DNA of 64,000 nucleotides from Pedobacter quisquiliarum (lineage in GTDB: Bacteria; Bacteroidota; Bacteroidia; Sphingobacteriales; Sphingobacteriaceae). Positions 44,150 through 53,826 of the stretch are shown piece after piece. Location of the stretch: positions 265,576-329,575 of the forward strand of contig NZ_BMIL01000005.1 in assembly GCF_014642175.1 (NCBI RefSeq), in the 5' to 3' direction. How positions within the stretch are numbered: the first letter of the stretch is position 1; each line of letters opens with the position of its first letter. The translations under genes were made by a program, and so were the position numbers. The notes below the pieces were generated by a model. The model was not told the origin of the DNA. It was given only the letters and a program-made list of their open reading frames with translations, and ran no database searches.

Positions 44150-45421
44150 ATGGAAAGAGATAATTTGATATTCGACCTAATAGACAGAGAATTAGACAGA
44201 CAGGAAAACGGTCTGGAACTTATTGCTTCAGAAAACTTTGTGAGTAAACAGGTTATGGAAGCAGCGGGTTCAGTGCTAACCAACAAATACGCAGAAGGCT
44301 TGCCAGGAAAGCGCTATTATGGTGGCTGTCAGGTAGTGGACGAGGTAGAGAATATCGCAATTTCAAGAGCAAAACAGTTGTTTAACGCAGAATGGGTAAA
44401 CGTACAGCCGCACTCCGGTGCACAGGCTAATGCTGCGGTGATGCTGGCGGTAATTAAACCAGGCGACAAAATCCTGGGTTTTGATCTTTCTCATGGCGGT
44501 CACCTTACACACGGTTCTCCTGTAAATTTCTCCGGAAAACTTTATCAGCCATTGTTCTACGGTGTTAAGCAGGACACGGGCTTAATTGACTATGAAAAAC
44601 TAGAAGAAATTGCACTCGCAGAAAAGCCTAAACTCATCATTTGTGGTGCTTCGGCATACTCAAGAGAGTGGGATTATGCATTTATCAGAAAAGTAGCAGA
44701 TCAGATTGGTGCATTGGTGCTTGCTGATATCTCACACCCGGCTGGTATGATTGCGCGTGGTTTGTTGAATAACCCGCTTCCACATTGCCATATCGTAACA
44801 ACAACAACGCATAAAACCCTTCGTGGCCCACGTGGTGGAATGATCATGATGGGTCAGGACTTTGAAAATCCATTCGGATTGAAAACACCTAAAGGTGAGC
44901 CCCGCATGATGTCCTCTGTATTGGATATGGCGGTTTTTCCAGGTACACAAGGTGGACCATTGGAGCACATTATTGCTGCTAAAGCCATCGCCTTCGGAGA
45001 AGCTTTAAGCGATGAATACCTGAGCTACATCACGCAAGTAAAAGTAAATGCACAAGCTATGGCAAAGGCGTTTATGGACCGCGGCTACGGCATCATTTCA
45101 GGTGGTACAGATAATCACATGATGCTGATCGACCTGCGCAACAAGAACATCACCGGTAAAGATGCGGAACAGGCACTTGGAAAAGCGGAAATCACCGTAA
45201 ATAAAAACATGGTACCATTTGATGATAAATCGCCATTTGTGACTTCAGGTATCCGCGTTGGTACCGCTGCAATTACAACCAGAGGCTACAAAGAGGCTGA
45301 CATGGAAGAATTCGTTTCGCTGATGGATCAGGTCCTTAGCAATCCTGCAGACGAAGCCGTGCTTGCTGACGTAAAAAGCAAGGTTACTGCACTGAGTGCA
45401 CTTTATCCGCTTTATAAATAA
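44150..45421 (+). CDS. glyA: Serine hydroxymethyltransferase
   Basis: A 423-residue PLP enzyme that interconverts serine and glycine with tetrahydrofolate, the main source of one-carbon units. It has the N-terminal [41 protein letters not shown] and the PLP Lys in [15 protein letters not shown]. Length is normal. It is divergent from dxs and followed 2 bp later by a hybrid kinase gene that probably shares its transcript. Confidence 0.97.
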   Translation: MERDNLIFDLIDRELDRQENGLELIASENFVSKQVMEAAGSVLTNKYAEGLPGKRYYGGCQVVDEVENIAISRAKQLFNAEWVNVQPHSGAQANAAVMLAVIKPGDKILGFDLSHGGHLTHGSPVNFSGKLYQPLFYGVKQDTGLIDYEKLEEIALAEKPKLIICGASAYSREWDYAFIRKVADQIGALVLADISHPAGMIARGLLNNPLPHCHIVTTTTHKTLRGPRGGMIMMGQDFENPFGLKTPKGEPRMMSSVLDMAVFPGTQGGPLEHIIAAKAIAFGEALSDEYLSYITQVKVNAQAMAKAFMDRGYGIISGGTDNHMMLIDLRNKNITGKDAEQALGKAEITVNKNMVPFDDKSPFVTSGIRVGTAAITTRGYKEADMEEFVSLMDQVLSNPADEAVLADVKSKVTALSALYPLYK

Positions 45422-45423
45422 GC

Positions 45424-47901
45424 ATGCTAACGTCAGAATCCCGAAAGCCATTGCGGTCCGATGATGAAGAGGGCCGCTTAAATGCGCTTTATGAATATGA
45501 CATACTTGATTCTGGCAGGGACGTTGGTTTCGATAACCTAACTAAACTTGCCAGACAAATATTTAACCTACCCTATGTCTTTATCACTTTTGTGGACAGA
45601 CATAGGGTCTGGTTCAAATCTGCCATCGGCCTTGATGCAGATGAAACGCCGCGCAGTAATTCATTCTGCGAATGCGCGATAAAGGAATGGGATGTACATG
45701 AAGTTTGTGACGCCTTGGCGGATGAACGTTTTCGCTCCAATCCACTCGTTATTGGTGCACCACATTTCCGATACTACGTTGGCGTGCCGCTGATAAATGA
45801 AGACGGTTATGCCCTTGGCACCTTGTGTCTGCTTGATGACGTGCCAAACAAGATGAGCGATGAATGTCGTGACATGCTCAGAACCATTGCTGCAGAAGTC
45901 ATGATGCACCTTACTGGCAGAAAAAAGGCGATCGCGCTGCAAAATGAAACGCAGCGCCTGGAAGCCATGCTCAACATTTCTGCATTTTCACCAGAGATCC
46001 ATGCGACGCTAGATTTTAAAGGTAAAATCATGTTCATCAATGGTGCTGTAAAGAACTTACTTGGGTATTCCGTTGAAGAAGCGCTGAATCTGAATCTGTG
46101 GGACATTTGCTATAAGGAAGACATGCAGCTGGTGCTGGATACCCTGCATAAAGGGCTGGAAGCAGGTAAGCACGAGTTCGAGATCTTGTTCAGAATCCTG
46201 AGCAAAGACGGTTCATTACGCTGGTTCAGCTGGAGCCTGGTCACCATAAACAGGACCTGGTATGCCTATGGGCGCGATCACACCGAGCGGCGAAAGGTGC
46301 AAAGTGAACTGACCAGACTATCACTTGTTGCAAGCAAAACGAACAACGCTGTGGTTATCAACGATCACAACAATGAGGTGATCTGGATCAATGACGCCTT
46401 TGAAAAAATCACGGGTTTTAACCTGGAAGATCTTCGCGGGCACAGGCTTGGGGATCTGCTCGCCGGGCCGGGTACAGACCTGAACGGCATCGCACAAGCG
46501 AGAGAACACTCCAGACGCAACGAATCGTTCGCCTTCGATGTGCTTTGCTACCGCAAGGATAAGCAGCAAATCTGGCTATCCGTTTACAATACCATGGTGC
46601 TCGATGCGCATGGTAAGGTAGAGATGGAAGTGGAAATCATTATAGACATCACGGATAAGAAGGTTGCTGAACGCGCATTGATGGATGCCAAGGAAAAGGC
46701 CCTGCAGCTCAGTGCCTCAAAGGAGATGTTCCTATCCGTTATGAGCCATGAAATACGGAATCCGCTTAATGCCGTGATTGGTATGACGCACCTCCTGCTG
46801 GAGAATGATCCCAAACCTTCTCAGCTTGAAGACCTCAAAATCCTTAAATTCTCTGGAGAAAACCTGATTCACATCATCAACGATGTGCTGGACTATACCA
46901 AGATCGAAACCGGGAATCTGGAACTGGAACATATCCCCTTCAGCCTTAAAACGCTGGTTAACGATATCCTGAATTCCCTCCAGGTAAACGGAAATAAAAA
47001 CAGCAATCAGCTGAAGCTCATCTACGATCAGGCAATTCCGGAGCAGCTGATGGGAGATAAAACCCGAATCTACCAGATCCTGATGAACTTGCTGGGTAAT
47101 GCCATTAAGTTCACCGACCACGGAACAGTTACCCTGAAAGCACAGGTGGCAACTGCACAGGCAGCGCAGCTGCAAAATGCTGCAGATACTACTGCTGTGG
47201 GACAACCCTTTTTGGCAAATGATGGATCAAAGATCCAGATCAACTTTGAAGTTAGTGACACCGGGATAGGCATCCCTGAGGATAAACAAGTCTCCATCTT
47301 TGAATCTTTTACCCAAGCGCGGACAGATATCTCCAGAAAATACGGCGGCACGGGCTTAGGACTTGCCATCACCAGGAAGCTACTGCAATTGCTGAAATCT
47401 GATATTCATGTGCAAAGCACAGAGGGGCAGGGTACAACGTTCTTCTTTTCCATCGTGTTCGATCAGGTGGACCATAAGGAAATCGAAGCCAGTCTGGAAA
47501 GTCAAAGCGGGGTATTCAGGGGTAAAAAGGTGCTTGTAGTGGATGATAATGAAATCAACATCCTGATCGTCAAACGTATCCTAACAACATGGGGGCTCGA
47601 AAATGATGTGGCAGCAGATGGGGAAGAAGCAATTCGGAAAGTGATGGAAAACCGCTATGATCTCATCCTGATGGACATTAACATGCCGGGAATAGATGGC
47701 TTCGAGACCACCAGCATCATCCGCGAACTTAATGGATCGTATTACCAGGATGTTCCGGTTATTGCACTCACGGCCTCCACGCAATATCATGATAGCAGTA
47801 AAATCTCCGCATCTGGCATGAATGGCTACTTATTGAAACCCTTCAATCACGACAAAGTGAAGGCGGTACTCTCAGAATTCCTGGGCAACCACACCAATTA
47901 G
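45424..47901 (+). CDS. GAF/PAS hybrid histidine kinase (soluble)
   Basis: An 825-residue cytoplasmic kinase. It has a GAF domain (about residues 20-165), two PAS domains (about 175-290 and 300-420), HisKA with His442 (VMSHEIRNPLNA), a HATPase domain (NLLGNAIKFTDHG, GTGLGLAITRKLL) and a C-terminal receiver with Asp751 (LILMDINMPGIDG). No output or HPt domain is attached, so the phosphate must pass to an unlinked HPt protein, for example that of the 37773 kinase. It starts 2 bp after glyA, an odd pairing that may be simple readthrough. Its GAF domain resembles that of the 31989 kinase. Confidence 0.9.
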   Translation: MLTSESRKPLRSDDEEGRLNALYEYDILDSGRDVGFDNLTKLARQIFNLPYVFITFVDRHRVWFKSAIGLDADETPRSNSFCECAIKEWDVHEVCDALADERFRSNPLVIGAPHFRYYVGVPLINEDGYALGTLCLLDDVPNKMSDECRDMLRTIAAEVMMHLTGRKKAIALQNETQRLEAMLNISAFSPEIHATLDFKGKIMFINGAVKNLLGYSVEEALNLNLWDICYKEDMQLVLDTLHKGLEAGKHEFEILFRILSKDGSLRWFSWSLVTINRTWYAYGRDHTERRKVQSELTRLSLVASKTNNAVVINDHNNEVIWINDAFEKITGFNLEDLRGHRLGDLLAGPGTDLNGIAQAREHSRRNESFAFDVLCYRKDKQQIWLSVYNTMVLDAHGKVEMEVEIIIDITDKKVAERALMDAKEKALQLSASKEMFLSVMSHEIRNPLNAVIGMTHLLLENDPKPSQLEDLKILKFSGENLIHIINDVLDYTKIETGNLELEHIPFSLKTLVNDILNSLQVNGNKNSNQLKLIYDQAIPEQLMGDKTRIYQILMNLLGNAIKFTDHGTVTLKAQVATAQAAQLQNAADTTAVGQPFLANDGSKIQINFEVSDTGIGIPEDKQVSIFESFTQARTDISRKYGGTGLGLAITRKLLQLLKSDIHVQSTEGQGTTFFFSIVFDQVDHKEIEASLESQSGVFRGKKVLVVDDNEINILIVKRILTTWGLENDVAADGEEAIRKVMENRYDLILMDINMPGIDGFETTSIIRELNGSYYQDVPVIALTASTQYHDSSKISASGMNGYLLKPFNHDKVKAVLSEFLGNHTN

Positions 47902-47933
47902 CTTAATACACCCGAACTAGCCTTAAAATAGTG

Positions 47934-47965
47934 AAGGGCCGATAATCCGCAGACTATCGACCCTT
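47934..47965. terminator. Stem-loop between convergent kinase and comF-like genes
   Basis: Two 11-nt arms (47934-47944 and 47955-47965) pair with one mismatch around a 10-nt loop. No long T-run follows, so termination is plausible but unproven. Confidence 0.45.
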
Positions 47966-48032
47966 ACCATCTAAATTAACGCTCTCGGATATATAAACGC
48001 AAGTGGTTATGAATTGTTGTAATTAATTGAAA

Positions 48033-48731
48033 TTATTTTGTGAACGCTACTGCGGCGATGCTTAAGCTCTTTATCCCGGCGTCGTAAAGCACTGATGCGC
48101 AGGCTTCAAGCGTCGAACCCGTGGTAATTACATCATCAACAAGCAACACGTTTTTCCCTTGCAACATCGACCCGTTGTGCACAGCAAAGGCAGATTTCAG
48201 GTTCTCGTAACGGCTAAATCTGCCTTTCCTGGTCTGACTGGAAGTGGAAACTGTTTTCACAAGCACATTCGTGCATACTGGCCACCCCATAACCGTACCT
48301 AAACCTTCCGCAATACACTGACTTTGATTATACCCTCGCACCCTTTCCCGCTTCGGGTGCAAAGGCACGGGTACAATGAAATCAACTGCCCACCCAACAT
48401 TACTTTTTAATAGTCTTTCCGCAAGTAAAACGCCCAATAAGGTCCCAAGTTCAGGCTTGCCCTTATACTTCAGGTTGTGGAGGATTCGCTGTACGCGCGA
48501 TGCTTTCCTGAAGTAAAACATCGCCATAGCATTTGCACATCGTATACGCCCCCATAATTGCTTCGCTACAGGATTATCAGCGTACAGCTGAAAGTCCGTG
48601 TAGGGGAGGTCAAAGCGACAGAAAAGGCAAAGCAGATGCTCCGTCTTCAATAGCGGCTGACCGCAAGCATTACAAAGATTGGGAAACAGCAGCTGAAGAA
48701 GATCAGCTGCAAGGGTTTTTATTTGCTGCAT
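48033..48731 (-). CDS. ComF-family phosphoribosyltransferase-like protein
   Basis: A 232-residue protein with an N-terminal four-Cys zinc-finger-like region (CNACGQPLL then CLFC, residues 17-39) and a C-terminal PRTase-fold domain with the PRPP-binding motif VLLVDDVITTGST near residue 198. The family is named after ComFC of competence systems, where it aids uptake or processing of transforming DNA; in Bacteroidota the role is not well defined. No other competence gene is adjacent. Confidence 0.88.
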   Translation of the reverse strand: MQQIKTLAADLLQLLFPNLCNACGQPLLKTEHLLCLFCRFDLPYTDFQLYADNPVAKQLWGRIRCANAMAMFYFRKASRVQRILHNLKYKGKPELGTLLGVLLAERLLKSNVGWAVDFIVPVPLHPKRERVRGYNQSQCIAEGLGTVMGWPVCTNVLVKTVSTSSQTRKGRFSRYENLKSAFAVHNGSMLQGKNVLLVDDVITTGSTLEACASVLYDAGIKSLSIAAVAFTK

Positions 48732-48780
48732 GTTAGCAGTATATGGCTACATGCAGCAAGAATGTTAATATATTAAGCAA

Positions 48781-48990
48781 GCGCTAAAGCCAGCATAAGA
48801 AATCGCTCATAAGAGTCCAGCACTAGAAAGCCAATCTACAAAGCCCTCGCTAAAGGCTCACCTATAAACCAGGCACTATAAATCCGGCGCTAAAAATACC
48901 TCATAAAAAGCCACCCCTGGAAACTCTCGCTGTAAATCAGGCGCTAGAAAGCCCTCGCTAGAAAGTCAACCCTAAAGCCCCCTTTATAAA
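48781..48990. repeat. Short-period degenerate repeat (about 14-15 bp)
   Basis: The stretch between the comF-like and rlmN genes consists of some 14 imperfect units related to CGCTAGAAAGCCCT. The clearest run is CGCTGTAAATCAGG, CGCTAGAAAGCCCT and CGCTAGAAAGTCAAC at 48928-48970. C exceeds G on the + strand; the flanking genes are on the - strand. No ORF or terminator is evident. Confidence 0.75.
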
Positions 48991-48999
48991 AAAGAAAAA

Positions 49000-50049
49000 T
49001 TAAGCTTGTTCCTTAACCGCGAGCTGGCCGCAGGCCGCATCAATATCTTTACCGCGACTACGTCTGATGTTCGTGTTTATCCCCTGGCTCTTCAAATAAT
49101 TCGCAAACGCATCAATCTTATCCCCCTCTGCATTCACAAAATCTGCAAACTGGATAGGGTTATATTCAATAAGGTTTACTTTACACGGTACGTGTTTGCA
49201 GAATTTTGCAAGTTCCACGGCGTCCTGCAACTCATCATTGAAGTGGTTGAAGACAATATACTCGTAAGTAACCGGGTTTTTGGTTTTAGAATAGTAGTAC
49301 TTTAAAGCTTCTGCAAGCGCAGAAAGTGAGTTATGCTCACTAATCGGCATGATCTCATGGCGCTTCTTATCGTTCGCAGCATGTAAAGACAGTGCGAGGT
49401 TAAACTTCACCGCATCATCCCCAAGCTTCTTAATCATCTTGGCAATACCTGCGGTAGAAACCGTAATCCTTTTAGAAGCCATGTTCAAACCATCAGGTGC
49501 AGTAATGCGCTCAATAGACTTCATCACATTGGCATAATTCAACAGCGGCTCACCCATACCCATGTACACGATGTTGCTCAATGGTGCATTGTAGTTCTGC
49601 TTAGCCTGCTGATCTATTAAGACCACCTGATCGTAAATCTCATCCGCATTAAGATTACGCTTACGATCCATATAACCCGTTGCGCAAAACTTACAGGTAA
49701 GGCTACAGCCAACCTGCGAACTTACACATGCCGTCATGCGCTCTTCCATTGGAATCAACACGCCTTCCACAATGTTCCCATCGTATAACCTGAACGCGCT
49801 TTTAATCGTGCGATCATTACTGATCTGCGCGCTGTTCACTTCTACGACGTTAATGGTGAAATGCTCATCAAGTTTCTTCCGAAGGTCCTTCGATAGATTA
49901 CTCATCTCCGCAAAACTGCGGGCAGCCTTCTCCCACAACCATTGGTAAACCTGTTTTGCCCTGTAGGCTGGTTCTTTAATGGAGGTGAAATGTTCTTGTA
50001 ACTGACTTAAACTCAGTGCCCGGATGTCTGTTTTATTTGTGTAAACCAT
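49000..50049 (-). CDS. rlmN: 23S rRNA (adenine-2503-C2)-methyltransferase
   Basis: A 349-residue radical SAM enzyme that methylates A2503 of 23S rRNA and A37 of some tRNAs. It has an N-terminal helical domain (KEPAYRAKQVYQWLWEK), the 4Fe-4S motif CSLTCKFCATG near residue 118 (CxxxCxxC), NIVYMGMGEPLLNY, and a C-terminal segment holding the conserved Cys in DIDAACGQL. Length is normal. It is 25 bp downstream of rluF on the same strand, so the two rRNA-modifying genes probably form one operon. Confidence 0.95.
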   Translation of the reverse strand: MVYTNKTDIRALSLSQLQEHFTSIKEPAYRAKQVYQWLWEKAARSFAEMSNLSKDLRKKLDEHFTINVVEVNSAQISNDRTIKSAFRLYDGNIVEGVLIPMEERMTACVSSQVGCSLTCKFCATGYMDRKRNLNADEIYDQVVLIDQQAKQNYNAPLSNIVYMGMGEPLLNYANVMKSIERITAPDGLNMASKRITVSTAGIAKMIKKLGDDAVKFNLALSLHAANDKKRHEIMPISEHNSLSALAEALKYYYSKTKNPVTYEYIVFNHFNDELQDAVELAKFCKHVPCKVNLIEYNPIQFADFVNAEGDKIDAFANYLKSQGINTNIRRSRGKDIDAACGQLAVKEQA

Positions 50050-50074
50050 TTAGGCACAAAGGTAACCAAAAAAA

Positions 50075-51124
50075 TTAGTGTTTTGTACCGCGGCTTCTGC
50101 CTGGAGCGCCAGATTTACCTCTGGATGGCTTTACCGGTCTTTTCGCAGGACCGTTACTCTTGTGCCAATCTGGTGTTGAAGAAGCACTTGCAGATCTTCC
50201 TGCAGTACGACGCTTATCTTCGTTTGCACCTTTCGCAGGAGGTCTCCCGGCACCAGCTTTACTGCTTGCCGCACGTTTTCCAAAGCCAGCAGACTTACCT
50301 CTACCTGCACCTTTTTCTTCTGCCTTAAATGAGGTGAACTGATCACCAAAAGCTTGTTCCTTGTCCTTTGAAGGCGCTTTCTTCGCTTTTGGAGCGGGTG
50401 CGTTCGCAGCCGACTTCTCCACCAACTTGTATATTTCTGTTTGTTCTTCAGGCGTAAGTTCACGCCATTCGCCTAATGGGATTCCCTTTAAGCTGATGTT
50501 CATGATCCTTGTACGCTCCAGCTTGGTCACTTCATAACCCAGATGCTCGCACATTCTGCGGATCTGACGGTTAAGTCCCTGAACTAAAGTGATCTTGAAA
50601 ACAAAGGTGCTTTCCTGTGAAATTTTACATTTCTTCGTCATAACACCTAGGATCGGAACGCCTTTAGACATCCTTTCCAGGAAGGCCGTCGTAATCGGCT
50701 TGTTTACCGTTACTATATATTCTTTCTCGTGATTGTTACCTGCTCTTAAAATCTTGTTTACCAGATCTCCGTTGTTGGTCAAAAAGATCAGACCTTGAGA
50801 ATCCTTGTCAAGCCTTCCAATTGGAAATACGCGCTCACTGTGGTTCACATAATCTACAATGTTACTCGGTACACCAGCTTCTGTGGTGCTGGTAATGCCA
50901 ACAGGTTTGTTGAAAGCGATCAATACAGAGTTTTCCACGGCCGTTGGCTCAATGGTCTGTCCGTTTACCGAAACCACATCACCAAAGATTACTTTATCGC
51001 CTACTTTGGCTTTTTTGCCATTGATGTATACATTTCCCTGCTCAATATACCGGTCAGCAGCTCTTCTGGAGCATAAACCACTCTCACTTATGTATTTATT
51101 TAATCTTGTAGACGATTCAGACAT
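50075..51124 (-). CDS. rluF: 23S rRNA pseudouridine synthase, RluF type
   Basis: A 349-residue enzyme. It has an N-terminal S4 RNA-binding domain (residues 6-65, [20 protein letters not shown]), the pseudouridine synthase domain with catalytic Asp in [19 protein letters not shown] near residue 103, and [31 protein letters not shown], which fits the RluF/RluB family. From about residue 240 there is a roughly 100-residue tail rich in Lys, Arg, Ser, Gly, Ala and Pro, absent from short homologues. It is likely disordered and may add RNA affinity. It lies upstream of rlmN in the same operon. Confidence 0.9.
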   Translation of the reverse strand: MSESSTRLNKYISESGLCSRRAADRYIEQGNVYINGKKAKVGDKVIFGDVVSVNGQTIEPTAVENSVLIAFNKPVGITSTTEAGVPSNIVDYVNHSERVFPIGRLDKDSQGLIFLTNNGDLVNKILRAGNNHEKEYIVTVNKPITTAFLERMSKGVPILGVMTKKCKISQESTFVFKITLVQGLNRQIRRMCEHLGYEVTKLERTRIMNISLKGIPLGEWRELTPEEQTEIYKLVEKSAANAPAPKAKKAPSKDKEQAFGDQFTSFKAEEKGAGRGKSAGFGKRAASSKAGAGRPPAKGANEDKRRTAGRSASASSTPDWHKSNGPAKRPVKPSRGKSGAPGRSRGTKH

Positions 51125-51213
51125 GTGTTGATAATTTTATTTCGAAATGCAAAGGAATAGATTTATACCCATATAAACTATCAAAATATGATAATGAAGC
51201 AATCAATAAGCGC

Positions 51214-52542
51214 TTAAAGTCCTGCACGAACCCAACCCGTTTCATCCTCCCGATCTTTTACAAGCAGGAAATCTTCATATTTCCCCAACAGATTTACCCT
51301 GCTGCCACTATCTAATGTTTTTTTGACCGGCGCTGCAGTCAACGGCGCATCATATAAGGCCAGCTGTGATGTTTTAAGCTCGATGTTCCGAATGCCCGTG
51401 TTCACCTGATTCAGCCCTTTGCCAGGCAAATAACCCGTTGTGCCATCTGGCAGCGTCGCTTTATACCAGGACGAAGTGGCGGCTTCGACAAGCATGATGG
51501 TCGATGGCTCCAGGGTTTTCAAGGTCAGTGCTTTGCTGTCCGGACTTTCCCGCAAACTCACCTTGCTACTATTTCTAAGTGTTGCATTGATGTTCGTGGT
51601 CGCGGCAGTAATGGCCTTCGGCGTTGCTACATCCGTGTTCACAAAGGGTAGGGGGTCTATTGCACCGCCACCCGTATAGATGCCAAAATGCAAATGCGGC
51701 GGCGTTGTACTTGCATTTCCGGTATTGCCCATCAGTCCAAGGGTGTCGCCAGTTTTCACCTGCTGTCCCTCAACGGCAAGCTGCTTGTCCAGATGCGCAT
51801 AATAAAGCGTGTAGTTTTTGCCATTCGGGCGCATCATCACCACCAAACCACCCAGGTTATTTTCCCCCACACGGGTAACCACGCCATCTGCGCTGGCCAC
51901 TACAGGTGTAAGTTTCGGCCCGAAAATATCAATGCCCTCATGTCTGCGGGTATTCGCATCCCTGCCCACACCAAATAAACTCTCAATCCGCTTCCTTCCG
52001 CTGGTCTTCACCGGAAAACTCAAAGAAGGCCCACTCACAATTTCCAGCGTGTAAGCACCACTCTTCAGCAGTTCGGGCTGCAAGCGAAGCAGGTATTCCG
52101 CATTTTCATCTACATCTACGGTAATGCTCGCGTTCAGGGTATCTGCAGAAGCAATTGCCTTAGGTGAATTACCTTCCCTAAAAGCCCACAAATCCATGTA
52201 AACCATAAAATCTGCCGCAGGTGTTTTTTCCAGACGAATGTTTAAACGCTGGCCCCGAACTACATCAAACCGAAAGGCCGTTGCGGCTACCCGTTCTGCG
52301 GGGAAGTAACCCTGCTCTTTATAGGGCACCTGAATGCGCAAGGCTTTAGCAATGCTGTTCTGCCCGGCATCAATCCAGGCCTTACCCATAGCCGTCTTGT
52401 CAAGGCCTGCACTGCTCAGCTTCCGCTGATACAGTTCGTATGGGCTTGCCGTCTTAAAAAGATTCACGGGTCCAGTCTTACAAGACGCCAGAATCATGGT
52501 CAGCAGTAAACAGCAACTCAGTATAAGGTTTATTCGTTTCAT
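51214..52542 (-). CDS. M23 metallopeptidase lipoprotein with SH3-like domains
   Basis: A 442-residue lipoprotein. The signal ends in a lipobox (ILASC, Cys20). A beta-rich region of about 180 residues precedes an M23 (LytM) domain with zinc ligands in RRHEGIDIF (near 206), YYAHLDKQL and PHLHFGI, so an active peptidoglycan endopeptidase is expected. Two bacterial SH3-like segments follow (about 320-375 and 390-442, the first ending GTTGYLPG), probably for wall binding. It acts in the periplasm on peptide cross-links. It is divergent from the amidohydrolase gene. Confidence 0.9.
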   Translation of the reverse strand: MKRINLILSCCLLLTMILASCKTGPVNLFKTASPYELYQRKLSSAGLDKTAMGKAWIDAGQNSIAKALRIQVPYKEQGYFPAERVAATAFRFDVVRGQRLNIRLEKTPAADFMVYMDLWAFREGNSPKAIASADTLNASITVDVDENAEYLLRLQPELLKSGAYTLEIVSGPSLSFPVKTSGRKRIESLFGVGRDANTRRHEGIDIFGPKLTPVVASADGVVTRVGENNLGGLVVMMRPNGKNYTLYYAHLDKQLAVEGQQVKTGDTLGLMGNTGNASTTPPHLHFGIYTGGGAIDPLPFVNTDVATPKAITAATTNINATLRNSSKVSLRESPDSKALTLKTLEPSTIMLVEAATSSWYKATLPDGTTGYLPGKGLNQVNTGIRNIELKTSQLALYDAPLTAAPVKKTLDSGSRVNLLGKYEDFLLVKDREDETGWVRAGL

Positions 52543-52649
52543 GCAAGGATGTTTACCTTAATACGGTTCCCTGCAAAAAATGTTTTAACCAAAGCGTTTA
52601 TGCGCCAGGCGAATTTGGTTCAATGCCCCATATACGCGTACTTTGCCCC

Positions 52650-53822
52650 ATGCTAACATATCTATCAGCATCAAACATATATCCCGTCTCTCAACCGCCA
52701 ATTAACAATGGTGTGCTTGCCGTAGACGATGCAGGGTATGTAAAAGGTTTATATTCAGCTCAACAGGCAGCAACGCTGAAACTCAACATAGATCAACATT
52801 TTGATGGTGCATTGCTCCCCGGTTTCGTAAATACCCACTGTCATCTGGAGCTTTCCCATCTTCACCGCCAGATTCCGATGCATACGGGCTTGTTCGGCTT
52901 CGTGTCTCAGGTCATGAAGAATCGTAATACAGAAGCACCAGCAATCTTGAAAGCCATGGCAGACGCAGATGCGGAAATGTACCAGAACGGTATTGTGGCG
53001 GTGGGCGACATCTCCAATCAAGCCATCTCGGCAACCATCAAACACAATAGCAAACTGTACTACCATACCTTCGTAGAGGCCATGGGCTTTAATCCGGCAC
53101 AGGTTGAAACGATCATGAGCAAGGCGATAGAAACGCAGCAAAGCTTTAAACCGCTCAAAGCATCCATCGTGCCGCATGCGCCATATTCAGTGTCAAATCC
53201 GCTGTTTGCAGCCATCTCCGCATTGGCGGATGATCAAGCAAATCTGATCAGCATGCACAACCAGGAAACACCTGCAGAAGATGCTTTCTTCATGAACAAA
53301 TCCGGGGCATTCCTCGACCTTTACAAAATGCTCGGCCTAAACCTTGATGCTTTTCAGCCGACTGGCAAATCGTCCTTACAAACGACCTTGCCAAAACTTC
53401 CAAAGACAAAGACACTGCTGGTTCACAATACGCAAACCACTAAGGCTGATGTTGACTTTGCTATTGCACATCATCCGGACTTGTACTGGTGCCTGTGCCC
53501 GAATGCCAATCTCTACATCGAAAATACACTACCTGATGTCAGCACGTTAGCAGCAGCAAAGCTGAAGATTACCTTAGGCACAGACAGCCTGGCCAGTAAT
53601 AATCAACTAAGTATTCTAGATGAAATGCTGGTCTTTCAAAAACATAAAAATGTACCCTTCCAGGATTTACTTGGCTGGGCAACCATAAATGGTGCGGAAT
53701 ATTTGGGCATGGAAGAAACCTTCGGCAGCTTTGATGTCGGAAAAAAGCCAGGTGTACTGCTGCTGGAAGGCATGAACAATGAACAGCTATCCGAACAAAG
53801 CCGTATCAAAAGATTATTTTAG
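52650..53822 (+). CDS. Amidohydrolase-family deaminase, aminofutalosine-deaminase-like
   Basis: A 390-residue TIM-barrel metal hydrolase. It has the paired His of NTHCHLELSHL near residue 59, PHAPYSVS near 180, ISMHNQETPAED and the catalytic Asp in TLGTDSLASNN near 310. The pattern fits the deaminase branch (chlorohydrolase, MTA/SAH and aminodeoxyfutalosine deaminases); in this group I recall annotation as aminofutalosine-deaminase family, but no menaquinone genes are nearby and the substrate is open. ATG 52623 is an alternative start nine codons upstream. A TACTTTG motif sits at 52639 between the two starts. It is followed 4 bp later by the flavin oxidoreductase. Confidence 0.75.
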   Translation: MLTYLSASNIYPVSQPPINNGVLAVDDAGYVKGLYSAQQAATLKLNIDQHFDGALLPGFVNTHCHLELSHLHRQIPMHTGLFGFVSQVMKNRNTEAPAILKAMADADAEMYQNGIVAVGDISNQAISATIKHNSKLYYHTFVEAMGFNPAQVETIMSKAIETQQSFKPLKASIVPHAPYSVSNPLFAAISALADDQANLISMHNQETPAEDAFFMNKSGAFLDLYKMLGLNLDAFQPTGKSSLQTTLPKLPKTKTLLVHNTQTTKADVDFAIAHHPDLYWCLCPNANLYIENTLPDVSTLAAAKLKITLGTDSLASNNQLSILDEMLVFQKHKNVPFQDLLGWATINGAEYLGMEETFGSFDVGKKPGVLLLEGMNNEQLSEQSRIKRLF

Positions 53823-53826
53823 CAGC

